This document shows positions 1 to 10,225 of a stretch of 46,045 nt of DNA, piece by piece. The notes below the pieces were generated by a model that was not told the origin of the DNA, did not search any database, and saw only the letters and a list, made by a program, of their open reading frames with translations. Position 1 is the first letter of the stretch. Each line of letters opens with the position of its first letter. Source of the stretch: Chara braunii (Eukaryota; Streptophyta; Charophyceae; Charales; Characeae); assembly GCA_003427395.1 (NCBI GenBank), contig BFEA01000033.1, forward strand, positions 287,648-333,692, in the 5' to 3' direction. The position numbers were made by a program, and so were the translations under genes.

Positions 1-1734
1 TCATCTCAAGAATTAAAGCACACATGGCACAGACTACATCTCCTCATCCACTGATATACTCAGTAGAGTACATGAGCGATCGTGGTAATCAGATCGGCAT
101 TTCGCCAGAAGCATTCGCAGCTCCCGAAGGTTTCTCTAGGAAGCTTGTTTTAGCCTTAGTCACAAACAACACAAGCAGATTACAGAACACGGATGGCAAC
201 ACACGATGATAAGTACTATGACATCATGGCTTGTGGGAGGCAACCCGAAAAGAGAAGGGAGACGAATCAAGGTAAAAGGAGGAGAAGAAAGGAAGAGAGG
301 AAGAGGAGAGGAGAGGAAACGAGAGCAAACGGGGAAGAGAAGAAGGGAAGAGGGAGGAGGGCGACATCCAAGTTCGTCGTGACTGTAAGGGCTACCATAA
401 TTACCACAAAAAANNTANGTAAGCCATTGGTAGGATGATACTTAGGNTAGGGAGAGTGGNGATTCCCTAAAGTACTTTTCGCTTCGNCGCCACANTCGAA
501 AGCTCATCAGAGGGTATGTATAAGCACATGCATCACTCCAATCGTCATGACCCTTGGATGGAAGCATAGAAGAGAGAAGAGGAAGAAGCAAAGGCGGATA
601 CGGAGAGAAGTAGGAGAAAGAATAAGAAAAATAAATAAAATAAAATAAATAAATACAAATACATTACCTCTGGAATGTTCTCGCCCGCTTCCTCAAACAT
701 CATAGCCTCGTGAACCATTTCATCAAACGAAAGGGGAAACTCCATTACCACTTGCTCTATATGGTGAATGAAATCACCCAAGAGGGCTTGCAAGCGAAAA
801 GTGAATGGCTCGGAGACCTCGCTAATGTCAGCTTGATCGTAAGTGCAACCCTGAGGGTGATTGGAGGAAGTGTTGAAACATGCGCCAAGGTAAGCGTTCC
901 GTTAAAGGTGGATGAGACAGCCAGAAACGGAGGCGATGATGTGCTGGACATTAGGCCTCAATCGAGACGTGGGTAAGTAGCGAATGAATAGGGAAGAATC
1001 GCAGGCAGGAGGGTAGGTTAGCGGAATAGATTAAGAGAGGCAGTAGGCGTCGGCAAAACCCCTGGCGAGAGGACGACCCGCGCCCAGTGCGTAGTGCCTA
1101 TTGGCGAGGCGAATCCGAGCTAGAACAAGCATCGACAGCACCCTGAGTAGCATGTGGTCGCAGCCTCGGAACGCTTTGTAGGACCAATCCTATGAATTGG
1201 AGTAGAATTCCAATTACAATAGGGTGCTCCACTCAGTGTCCGCAGTAGACCGCACTTCTGAGGACTAATTAGTCGAACCTGTTCATTAAATAGTAGGATC
1301 CGAGAGACTGTCTGCCCCTCTTTCTACTACAACGCAAAAATCCGGGGCCGGCAGAAGTTTTTCTCATGTTCAGATGCATCTGGTGCATGCATCGGGAACT
1401 ATCTTTTTTCTTACTTTCCAGGTAGTACCGCCTCGTTGGTATCGAAAAATTCACACAGAAGGCTACAAGCAGCAATATGTCTTTTTCCATTGATATATGT
1501 AATGTGAAGCTGGGTTGTTCTTTTGTCGGTACTCAGAAGGGTTCGATACTCATGCACCGGGTCCTACGCAAGTTATATATATGTATATATATATATAATA
1601 TATACAAGATAAAAGAAAAATAGAGAAATAGAAAAATAGAAGACCATGGGTATTTTCGAAATGGGGGTTGTACCAACTGGCTTACCTAGAACAGGCTTTC
1701 GAGGTGATCTCAGGCAATCAACAGACAAAATGTA

Positions 1735-1740
<6 letters not shown>
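1..1740. repeat. Long repeat R, left copy (cut by window start)
   Basis: Positions 1-107 match 7234-7340 directly, 215-936 match 7335-8053 in reverse complement, and about 972-1740 match 8055-8890 directly. Together with the right copy it flanks the reverse-transcriptase element between them. This could be a pseudo-LTR of that element, a tandem duplication, or an unrelated repeat. The left edge lies outside the window. Sequence private to this copy is 108-214 and about 937-971. It ends in a short GT microsatellite. Confidence 0.85.
215..936 (-). repeat. Inverted internal block of repeat R (left copy)
   Basis: Reverse complement of 7335-8053. It contains a G/A-rich tract (about 236-365), a cluster of N bases (413-495), a possible exon and an A/T-rich tract (about 615-665). 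The N positions mirror those of the other copy. Confidence 0.85.

Positions 1741-1765
<25 letters not shown>
1735..1765. repeat. GT microsatellite
   Basis: About 14 GT units end the left copy of repeat R. The equivalent array in the right copy is more than twice as long. Confidence 0.95.
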
Positions 1766-1766
<1 letters not shown>

Positions 1767-1902
1767 CCCACCCCTATCCCACTGGGTGGTGCTGCCGAAA
1801 GGGGGTCAGGTACACACAAGTAGTAGAGAAAGAGGAACACACACAGACATACATACACTCAGAAACCTTTTATGTGAGAGGAACAATAATAGGACAAAAG
1901 CT

Positions 1903-3372
1903 TTATATAGAGGCGATACTCACCAGCAGAGCTCTCTTTGTTTCTAGATTATCCACACGAAATTTCTGGAAATCTTCAGAATGGTTAAGGACTCTCAGAG
2001 CACATCCAATACATCTGTGCCTTATGAACCCATTGCTAACCATGACATTGATCAGCTCGTCAATCTCATTGGCAGCCTGCATAGGGGAAGAGGTGATAAG
2101 CATAATCATGGCTACTTGTGCTACGATGACATTGATCGATTGCTTCACCGACCTGTTGGAGTCAAATTTCACATACCGGATGGGATTAAAGGACAATGCC
2201 CTAGTTTTGTCATGCTTGGAAGTGGTAAAGGTACCCAAATATTCCGAAGTGATTTTAATATCCAGATGCAGAAATTGGGCACTCCTACCGAAGAAGAGAT
2301 TATCCGGTCCTTTAGAAAATTCCTTAGTTTGATTCTTGATTTCCAAGATGTCCAGTGGGTAAATCCAAAAAATGTTCCTCTAAGTGAAAGGTTGGAGATG
2401 ATCAAGGAATCTCAGAATAGATGTGTTGTTCAACGAACTCAGATCATCTATGTACCTAAATGAGTTCTTGAAAAGGCCGGCGAATTCCGCAGCATTGTTA
2501 GGGATAACAGTCTCCTGATGAATTTATATTCGTATTTGAAGAAGTACAGATTGCACCAAGTAGGAGAGCAGGGGAGACCCATAGGGATTCCTCTAACCTA
2601 CCTCCAGACTAAGCATCCAAACATAGTGTAACACCTATTGACAATCCATTTGCAAAGATCCAATACGTCGGTCTCCGAAAGGCAAAAGGAACGCTCTGTG
2701 GTAGGTGTCACGGTTTTTGTGAAGGAACACGTCAGAGAGCCATTCTTCCTATAGACACATTTGACAGCAGCACATCCCGTTTCTTTCTGTAAATGCGAAA
2801 AAGCTATGCGCAGAAAAAAACGTATGGCTTCAGGGAGCCCATTGTCAGAATCATCGATAGGAATATTCTCAAAACACTTGGAAATGTCAGCTGAGAACAC
2901 CGAAAAAATCTTTTCAGGCAAGTTATAGCAGAAATCCTGCACACTGTCAATGACCCACCAGAACGAAGTGTCTATGCCATGAAAGGATTTCGCCAATCTG
3001 GCCATTTCAGCACAATGCTTCATGACATAAGGAATCAGAATTTTGATGTTCTTATCACAAATAAGTGCTGCTTGCGTGAGAAAAGTATCTGAGGCATTGG
3101 TGAGCCAACGGAAGGCCGTTTTATGGTGCTTAAAAATGGCCATTAAGTGCAGGAGCTCTTTAGACTCAAACCTCAAGAACGAGAATCTCTCTGCCGCAGA
3201 GGAAACCGCCTCAGTGATAACTTCATCCTTGGTGAGGCGGGGGGCCTCAAAATCGGGGTTGGATAGCCTTTCTAATGCCAGTGCACGGATCAGGTTGATG
3301 CAGACAAAAGACGGGGTATTAGCAGCTTTATCAGTGTCAGAAATAAAAACAAGCCTGGTACATTTACTATAG
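1903..3372 (-). pseudogene. Reverse transcriptase domain, broken
   Basis: The domain synthesises DNA from RNA. Minus-strand reading from 3372: an N-terminal helical part to about 2950, then motif A with the first catalytic Asp (VFSADISKCFENIP), the motif GIPMGLPCSP at about 2562-2591, and FRYIDDL at 2440-2460 carrying the catalytic Asp pair. After that, WIYPLDILEIK and FLHLDIKI lead to NGFIRHRC near the end. An in-frame TAG at 2598-2600 falls just before the GIPMG motif, where I expect Gln. A second TAG lies at 2380-2382, and a frameshift lies between GIPMG and YIDD or close to it. All three catalytic Asp are kept, but the gene cannot make a full protein. Confidence 0.75.
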
Positions 3373-4012
3373 TGCTTTTGGTGTGGAACCTAAAATTTAG
3401 TCGTGAAGAGATTTCTTGTTTGACTAGGCCCCACATGTGCTTGATAAGCGCTGCTGGAATGTAATGACCAGCAGTGATAATAGTCATGGTATCGGACCAT
3501 GCTTTCTGATACGTATCCATGACCTTCTTTATCCTGGGGGACTGCGGAGGAATGTGATTAAGCCCCATCCCAAGGATTTGCGAGACAGACTCATTCGAAG
3601 AGAGAGCGGGGTCGAGAGTCAGGATATGTGTTGAAGGTACCTCCGAGGGCTGGGTCATTGTCAGCGTAGCTGGGTGATGAAACCTTCGAAACTTGTTTTT
3701 CGTACAAGGACAAGGACCTATCCTAGTCATATCCTAGTACCAGTCATCCACGTCAAATTGTTTAAAAACGGTTGTGGGTTTGTATACCATTTTTCGTATC
3801 GGATCCAGGTATGTCCAACCAAATACAATATAGGAAAAGGTAATCAAGATGGCTGACGAGACAAACTGAGAAAGAACCCTCTCGACAATACTCCTGAAAT
3901 GAACAGGTTCCATTACTCTTCCCTCATAGCGGATATGGACAAATCTTCGCTTGGGGAGATCAGGATCAGGCTTAGCTTTCCACAACCATCTGTCAGAAGG
4001 CCCTTTCACCAA
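3365..4012 (-). pseudogene. Retroelement region upstream of RT
   Basis: Minus-strand frames 4012-3734 and 3730 to about 3365. The first contains RWLWKAKPDPDLPKRRFVH and a hydrophobic stretch near ILITFSYIVFGW, and ends in DVDDWY just before a stop. The second contains DTYQKAWSDTMTIITAGHYIP and NFRFHTKST. Near 3358-3372 the coding sense passes to another frame, where CTRLVFISDTDKAANTPSF continues into the RT domain. A single-base indel explains the change. No named domain is recognised. Confidence 0.5.
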
Positions 4013-4055
4013 ATTGCCCTTGCGTACCTGCAGCCATACAGTAACCGATCATCAA

Positions 4056-4978
4056 TTAAGCTGCATACCTGAAGGAAAGTCGTTGCTGTGACTGTGGAGT
4101 TCCAGCTTGCCCCGAGGCTCCGGAAAGAGCAGGTGGGTGGCCAACTCTCTGCCCTGTGACCGAGGTGATTGCTGATTCCGGTGGGGAACCAGCTAAAGCA
4201 ACAGGCGGAGTGGAAGGCGAAGAGTGGGTATTAATGGCGGCATCTGCAGAAACAGTAGCAGCAGCAACATCATGCAGGCCGGTAATAGGGGTAGAGTGCT
4301 GCACAAACGCATGCATGGAAGACTGACCCTCAACTCTCACTCTCTTTGAAGAGGAGGCATCATTGCCCCTGCTTCTCTTTTTCGCATACTTCAAGGGGAG
4401 GAGCAGCTTGACGCTCTCCTTGTAAGCCTTTTTATGCGCGCCTTTGATCCCCGTCAGCAAAGTCTCAGCAGGGACTGTCGGGTTTGCGATGATTCTCTTT
4501 GCGAGCATCATCATAATTTCCCTAAAACAACCAAAAGCAATTGATGTGAGGATCAATGGCTTCCAGCTGCCGCACAGATACTTGAGTAAGGTAGAGACCT
4601 TGGCCTTGGGAGAGGGAGCGTCAGGGAACATGACGTCCAGGTTGTGAAACAGAAACCACAATAAGTGGTCGAACCATGCCGGACCGGTGCCACAATCTGG
4701 CTTCACGGTGGTCGAGCATCTGCACTTTAGATAGGGCCTCCCACATTCCAAATGCGTTTCAACTCAGCGAGGGCTGTGGGATTCTGTGGGGGCCTAGTCC
4801 CTTTGATCGAGACTAGCGGGCTGGGCAGAGAGCACTTAGCCCCGTCCATCACACACATCGGGGGAAGGAACACTCCATCACCATTGATTGGAAAGGAAGT
4901 GTTTGGCGGGGAGAAGGTCATCTCAAGACCCCGTTCAACAGATTCTCTGACTTCTTCCTCTGAAAGGGAGGCTATCAT
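4056..4978 (-). pseudogene. Retroelement middle region with nuclear-localisation-like basic stretch
   Basis: Two overlapping minus-strand frames (4978-4727 and 4751-4056) continue the element. The join near 4730-4750 is another frameshift. The second frame holds a hydrophobic helical part (WFDHLLWFLFHNLDVMF), then a basic stretch (KYAKKRSRG followed by SSKRVRVEG) that could be a nuclear localisation signal, then an Ala/Ser/Pro/Thr-rich disordered tail to about 4056. No catalytic motif is visible. Position suggests a gag-like or nucleic-acid-binding role, which is inference. Confidence 0.5.
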
Positions 4979-5700
4979 TCTGTATCCCTTAAATCAAAGG
5001 GGGGCAAGTAATTGAACGTCACAAGAGCCCAGACTCTACCCGCAAAAGCAGTGGTCATAGTTTCGACCCACCTAGCCGATGCCATAGGCAGAAACGCATT
5101 TCTACGCATCTGACTCGAGTTCTGTCTCCTCGAGGAGTCCGAGGACGCTTTGTTCTTTTGTGTCTCAGCAAGCTTCATCTCCATGTACTTCCTCTCCTCC
5201 TCGGTAAGCTCATCTTCCTCGTCTTCCCTTACCTCCTGCACAGACTTATTTGTCTGACTACTGCCCCTCGACATGTGGAATGCTGAGTCGGCATTCCACA
5301 ATTTCACAAGGACGACTTCAGCATTAATGGTTGAAGAATCAACCTCCTGATCTTCCTTCCCATCCTCCTCCTGCAATCTGGTTGTGTCCCTTGCCATCCT
5401 GTTGATGACTTCGATGAAATTACCCCTATCAAGCCTATATGTCTGAATGAGCTCAGCCCAATCGTTAAACGCGAGGAGATCGATCAGAGGAAGAGCATGA
5501 ATCTCAGGGCTCTCAGACATAGACCTGACTTCCATTAATACTTGCTTCTGTGCATACGCGATTAAAGCTTGTGTAGCGTGTGAGGGAGCACGGAAGTGTG
5601 CAAGCCAGGCTTTATCTGCCTGGACGAGGCCAGGGATCCATAAAATTGAAGGCTCCGCATCCCCCTCAAACAAACACAGATCACGCCATAATAAGCTCAA
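4975..5700 (-). pseudogene. Retroelement N-terminal region, function unknown
   Basis: About 241 codons are open, and the frame continues upstream without an ATG, so the true start is lost or lies above 5700. The beginning (LFEGDAEPSILWIPGLVQAD) and the segment ALPLIDLLAFNDWAELIQTY look like folded, conserved sequence. The middle is acidic and low in complexity (about residues 125-190, rich in E, D, K and S), likely a linker or coiled coil. The end (FNYLPPFDLRDTE) runs into a stop, and the next segment begins in an overlapping frame at 4978, so a one-base frameshift separates them. I know no function for this part; it precedes the RT in the same element. Confidence 0.6.
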
Positions 5701-6184
5701 TGAGAAGAAGAGTAATGCAAAAACTTTTTGAGAAAAATCTGACTGACTCCATTGAGAGAAAAAAAAACATTTAATCCCGAACAGAGATGCGAAATTAGAT
5801 ATATTACTCGATCCTCACCATGGTTGATGAAAAAAAACTTGCCCAGGGTGGTCCGATCCCCTGAAAAGAACTGACCAGGATTAGGTATCTCGGGGCGTGT
5901 GTGTGATGATGTGTGTGTAACACACATATAAGTCATCTTCAGCATAGATACTATGCTCCGAAGCATCAAATCACCATTGCGGGAAGACTAGTAATACAAA
6001 AGATGCAGCTCAGACGGAAGAGAATCCTCTCTCAAATAGGACGGCAAAATTTCCAACTTTTCAATGCATTTTTCCTATTGTGCATATCACTCGCTGAATA
6101 GTACTGCATATAGTTCAGGAAAGGAGGGAGCCAAAACAAGAGGAAGAGGGAGAGGAAAAAGAAGGAAGAAACGAGATGGGTGAG

Positions 6185-6250
6185 AGAGAGAGAGAGAAAG
6201 AGAGAGGGAGAGGGAGGGAAAGAGAGAGAGAGAGTGAGAGAGGAGAGAGA
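6185..6250. repeat. Interrupted GA/GGA microsatellite
   Basis: Impure GA-rich tract with AAAG and GGGA interruptions. Confidence 0.9.
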
Positions 6251-6500
6251 ACAGGGTATACAGTGGGCATCAAGTGGTTGGTATGTTCAGACCCGGAACA
6301 AGAAAGGTTGATGGTTCACCGAAGGTGATGATTACCGAGATAAAACAAAATCCTTTTATTGCGTAGATCCAGATCCCGAGGAAAATCCCGACTGTTCAAA
6401 TGACTTGCTATAAGAGTCTGAATGATAAAAAAAGCGAGAAAGCAAGAAAAAAGAAAGATAGAAATAAGGATCGTCAAAGAGCGAAAAGGAGGGAGAAAAG

Positions 6501-6520
6501 GAGAGAGAGAGAGAGAGAGA

Positions 6521-6607
<87 letters not shown>
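6501..6607. repeat. GA microsatellite
   Basis: Near-pure GA array over 100 bp, flanked by purine-rich DNA to about 6700. The long Arg-Glu and Ser-Leu frames across it are artefacts of the repeat. Confidence 0.95.
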
Positions 6608-6613
<6 letters not shown>

Positions 6614-7334
6614 GGGACAAGAGGGAAAACAAATGATGATACAAATGAAAGGAAGGAAGAAAAGAAGAAAAGAAGGAAAGAAGAAAAAAAGGAAAGAGAA
6701 AACAACAACTAGACGTTGTCACCTAGAAAGCACTCGTGTCAAAAGGTAATGATCCTCCTCGCATCCAGGATTCACAAAGCGGTGAGACCCAAGCCATCGC
6801 TCCCCCATGTTCCTTGGCAAAGCTAGACTAGAATCCCTCGGAATCCCCCCATCGGGCCCCTCCGATAGTTATGAAACGTCGCTCAAACCACACACTGATT
6901 TTGAATGACTTATTCGAAGGCCGAGATTCTGGACAAAGGGTGCCTAGCGATTTCCCATTCCCAAATCTTATTGCGTAAGATAGAAAACGAATTAAGAGGT
7001 AAACCAAAAAAAGGGGAAACCAAAGCAGGAGAGACAATCGTACATACAATCAAGATCAGAATGTTCCTCCTACGACCGTACAGAGTAATGTCATTCCCCG
7101 CGCATCAAAAGAATGATGTAGATGAGCTGGTAGTTGCTGTGCATCCTTACTCCGATGACTCCACATGCCTATCAGTCTCCGAAATATTTACATTACATCC
7201 TAGCCCCCCTCCTTGCCCAACCCCTTCCACCACTCATCTCAAGAATTAAAGCACACATGGCACAGACTACATCTCCTCATCCACTGATATACTCAGTAGA
7301 GTACATGAGCGATCGTGGTAATCAGATCAGCATT

Positions 7335-8053
7335 TCGCCTCCGTTTTTGGCTGTCTCATCCACCTTTAACGGAACGCTTACCTTGGCGCCTATTTCAACA
7401 CTTCCTCCAATCACCCTCAGGGTTGCACTTACGATCGAGCTGACATTAGCGAGGTCTCCGAGCCATTCATTTTTCGCTTGCAAGCCCTCTTGGGTGATTT
7501 TGTTCACCATATAGAGCAAGTGGTAATGGCGTTTCCCCTTTCGTTTGATGAAATGGTTCATGAGGCTACGATGTTTGAGGAAGCGGGCGAGAACATTCCA
7601 GAGGTAATGTATTTGTATTTATTTATTTTATTTTATTTATTTTTCTTATTCTTTCTCCTATCTCTACGTATCCTGCTTTGCTTCTTCCTCTTCTCTCTTC
7701 TATGCTTCCATCCAAGGGTCATGACGATTGGAGTGATGCATGTGCTTATACATACCCTCTGATGAGCTTTCGANTGTGGCGNCGAAGCGAAAAGTACTTT
7801 AGGGAATCNCCACTCTCCCTANCCTAAGTATCATCCTACCAATGGCTTACNTANNTTTTTTGTGGTAATTATGGTAGCCCTTACAGTCACGACGAACTTG
7901 GATGTCGCCCTCCTCCCTCTTCCCTTCTTCTCTTCCCCGTTTGCTCTCGTTTCCTCTCCTCTCCTCTTCCTCTCTTCCTTTCTTCTCCTCCTTTTACCTT
8001 GATTCGTCTCCCTTCTCTTTTCGGGTTGCCTCCCACAAGCCATGATGTCATAG
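7335..8053 (+). repeat. Inverted internal block of repeat R (right copy)
   Basis: Partner of 215-936, in opposite orientation. Shared short sequence at the edges (GGCGA-like at one end, ACTATG-like at the other) suggests microhomology at the breakpoints. N bases between about 7774 and 7855 correspond one for one with N bases in the left copy. Confidence 0.85.
7366..7601 (+). pseudogene. Possible exon fragment of unknown protein
   Basis: A frame of about 78 codons stays open here and in the inverted copy (about 673-905, minus strand). It reads through a Cys/His/Tyr-containing stretch into an acidic, hydrophobic helix-like segment (FPLSFDEMVHEA) and reaches CCAGAG followed by GTAATG, a good 5' splice donor. 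No ATG or convincing upstream acceptor is visible; a TAA precedes the frame. Between the copies, most codon differences change the amino acid (for example A/E, R/Q, T/M), which argues against present selection. I do not recognise the family. It may be chance, or a captured gene exon inside a repeat. Confidence 0.3.
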
Positions 8054-8642
8054 TGTAAGTAGCGAATGAATAGGGAAGAATCGCAGGCAGGAGGGTAGGT
8101 TAGCAGAATAGATTAAGAGAGGCAGTAGGCGTCGGACGCCCCTCACCTAGTGTGTAGTGCCTGTTAGCGAGGCGAATCCGAGCTAGAACAAGCGTCGGCA
8201 ACACCCTGAGTAGCATGTGGTCGCAGCTTCGGAACGCTTTGTAGGACCAATCCTATGAATTGGAGTAGAATTCCAATTACAATAGGGTGCCCCACTCAGC
8301 GTCCGCAGTAGACCGCACTTCTAAGGACTAACTAATCGAACCTGTTCATTAAATAGTAGGATCCGAGAGACTGCTTGCCCCTCTTTCTACTAGAACGCAA
8401 AAATCCGGGGCCGGCAAAAGTTTTTCTCATGTTCAGATGCATCTGGTGCATGCATCGGGAACTATCTTTTTTCTTACTTTCCAGGTAGTACCGCCTCGTT
8501 GGTATCGAAAAATTCACACAGAAGGCTACAAGCAGCAATATGTCTTTTTCCATTGATATATTTAATGTAAAGCTGGGTTGTTCTTTTGTCGGTACTCAGA
8601 AGGGTTCGATACTCATGCACCGAGTCCTAGGCAAGTTATATA

Positions 8643-8760
8643 TGTTTGTGACGATATATATATATATATATATATTTACACAGCCCCTCGTTTGTTGTCC
8701 TCTTCTCTCTCTCTGCCTACGGTTTTACTGGGCAGTTCTGTTTGTGACGATATATATATA
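8643..8760. repeat. Short insertion inside repeat R, flanked by direct repeats
   Basis: A TGTTTGTGACGATATATATA-type sequence occurs at 8643 and again at 8739, enclosing about 75 bp. The left copy of repeat R has only a plain TA stretch at the matching place (about 1575-1605). The core (CTGCCTACGGTTTTACTGGG) recurs at about 43155-43180 beside TA repeats. Confidence 0.65.
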
Positions 8761-8885
8761 TAATATATACAAAAGATAAAAGAAAAATAGAAGACCATGG
8801 GTATTTTCGAAATGGGAGTTGTACCAACTGGCTTACCCAGAACAGGCTTTCGAGGTGATCTCAGGCAATCAACAGACAAAATGTA

Positions 8886-8951
<66 letters not shown>

Positions 8952-8988
8952 GATTGGGTGGGGATGGAGGGGGCGACCCATCCCCCAG

Positions 8989-9031
<43 letters not shown>

Positions 9032-9222
9032 AAAAAATAAAAAGTAAAAAAAAAATACGGAAAAAGTCGCTTTCAAACCCGACGCAAGTAAGTGTGTGTG
9101 TGTGTGTGTATGTGTATGTGTGTGTGTGGTTGTTGTGTGTGATTGGGTGGGGGTGGGGGGGGCGACCCATCCCCCACCAATCAATCAATCAATCAATCAA
9201 TCAAAAAAAAAAAAAAAAAAAA
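8886..9222. repeat. Compound microsatellite, duplicated module
   Basis: A (GT)n array (8886-8953) is followed by a TGATTGGGTGGGG segment, a CGACCCATCCCCC segment, (CAAT)n and poly-A. The same series follows again from about 9092 to 9222. The module of about 185 bp is therefore tandemly duplicated. Confidence 0.85.
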
Positions 9223-9229
9223 TCGATGT

Positions 9230-9480
9230 GTTTTGAGTCTGGTCAGGTTTTTGATTTTTTAAAAATAACTTAGATGCTCAAAGAATAAAAATAAAAATAT
9301 GGGGATGTAGAGCGCAAAAAAATCTACACCCCCATTTTTGATTTTTTTTTCTTGCGGAAAAAAATTTGCGGGCCGCGTTGTACCACGTTCGAACACGGTA
9401 TAGTGCAGCGTTGTAACGGGGGTTCAACGGTCGTTGAACCTTTCAACGGGAAACCCCCGTTGAATCGAAAATCAGACACA
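9230..9480 (-). repeat. TTCAACG-rich repeat with hairpin, copy 1
   Basis: On the minus strand: CTGATTTTCGATTCAACG, several TTCAACG/CGTTGAA motifs, then a hairpin (plus-strand arms near 9300-9310 and 9328-9338) followed by an A/T tract. It aligns with 42003-42270 on the plus strand. The class is unknown. Confidence 0.6.
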
Positions 9481-9623
9481 TAAGCCTAGGTTGCATCGCA
9501 CGGACTCAGCATGGAGCTTGCTCCGCATCCTAGACTACTCGAGTTTTCTTTTTCTTTGGTAGAGTTCCGCTTCTTGGCGGAAGCGTGCTTGTATCAAGGC
9601 GATCCATCACAGGCCTAGGATCT

Positions 9624-9928
9624 TGTGGCGGACCTCTGGTTGGCCTATGAGATCAGCCCCTTGGCCTGTTCTCAGTCCTGTGTTGTATTCGGGGTAGTCC
9701 ATTCCGGGCCGGTACCTCTGTCGGTACCAGCCAGTCTAGTCCAGTCGAGTCAGTCCGCTAGGGTATACCCCAGCAAGAGTCTGTATTTTGGGTCACTCTA
9801 CATTCGCACATTTTGGAGTACATGCGTTGGAGTCCGCGCGAGAGCTGCGCATGCCATCTTGCTCCACCCTCATCCTCCATCTCCATCTCTATCCCAGCCG
9901 GAGCACCTCACCCGGTGGGTCCGCCACA
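9624..9928 (+). repeat. LTR of the TGTGGCGGACC family, copy 1
   Basis: Starts TGTGGCGGACC and ends GGTCCGCCACA, an 11-bp perfect terminal inverted repeat with TG...CA ends. The copies at 20514-20822 (minus) and 27210-27517 (plus) are nearly the same length. The 150 bp before it (about 9476-9623) match those before the 20.5-kb copy and contain a TTCCGC/GCGGAA hairpin, so both look like 3' LTRs with some internal sequence. What follows is an unrelated tRNA-like array. Confidence 0.75.
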
Positions 9929-9953
9929 CTGTTGAAAAACAGTCATCTAGGCT

Positions 9954-10225
9954 CAGCACCTACGCTAGCCCAGTTGGTACAACCGTGAACTGTTGAAAAC
10001 AGGCGTGTGAAACCAGCACCTTCAGGTATAGCGCAGACCGGTGCACCCGTGGACTGCTGAAAGTAGGCCTGTGGGACCAGCACCTGCGGAACTAGTTCAG
10101 TTGGTACACCGCAAACTGCTGAGAATAGGCCTATGGGACCAACCCCTGCGAACATAGCTCAGACTGGCACACCCACAGATTGTGGAAATACAAATCCAAA
10201 TTCGAGTTCAAATACTCTTCGATGG
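9954..10225 (+). repeat. Tandem tRNA-like (A-box) units, possible SINE head array
   Basis: Four units of 60-64 bp begin at about 9954, 10014, 10078 and 10140. Each contains a D-arm/A-box-like core (for example TAGTTCAGTTGGTAC at 10093 and TAGCTCAGACTGGCAC at 10155). Only the last unit is followed by a T-arm/B-box-like sequence (TTCGAGTTCAAATAC, about 10201). This suggests a tRNA-derived SINE whose 5' half was amplified. No complete cloverleaf is seen. Confidence 0.5.

Larger units (their letters stand above)
1903..5770 (-). mobile_element. Decayed reverse-transcriptase retroelement, possibly Penelope-like
   Basis: Consecutive minus-strand open segments from about 5770 down to 1903 form one broken polyprotein: N-terminal region (5700-4975), middle region (4978-4056), a link region (4012-3734), a pre-RT region (3730 to about 3365) and the RT domain (about 3372-1903). 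Joins are single-base frameshifts or in-frame TAG codons. The RT shows a DISKCFENIP-type motif A, a GIPMG motif and YIDD. The block after YIDD (FLHLDIKI, then NRSVKQ, then NGF) resembles the thumb order of Penelope-like RTs. No GIY-YIG, apurinic endonuclease, integrase or RNase H is visible. Class assignment is inference; RT identity is firm. Confidence 0.7.
5775..7233. other. Intergenic stretch, no gene recognised
   Basis: Apart from the GA microsatellites I see nothing assignable. A frame of 114 codons at 6905-7249 (+) has no recognisable domain and runs into repeat R, so I do not call it a gene. Confidence 0.5.
7234..8890. repeat. Long repeat R, right copy
   Basis: Second copy of the repeat at 1-1740. 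The left and right arms are in the same orientation as in the left copy, while the middle 719 bp are reversed. Scattered substitutions and a small deletion near 8135 separate the copies. It carries an insertion of about 100 bp near 8643-8760 that the left copy lacks. It ends in a GT microsatellite much longer than that of the left copy. Confidence 0.85.

Noticed and set aside
1981-2463. 160-codon plus-strand frame starting with ATG
   Set aside because: It is the antisense shadow of the RT C-terminal region, whose minus-strand reading has clear RT motifs.
6316-6722. Frames rich in Ser-Leu or Arg-Glu
   Set aside because: They are translations of the GA microsatellite and purine-rich flanks.
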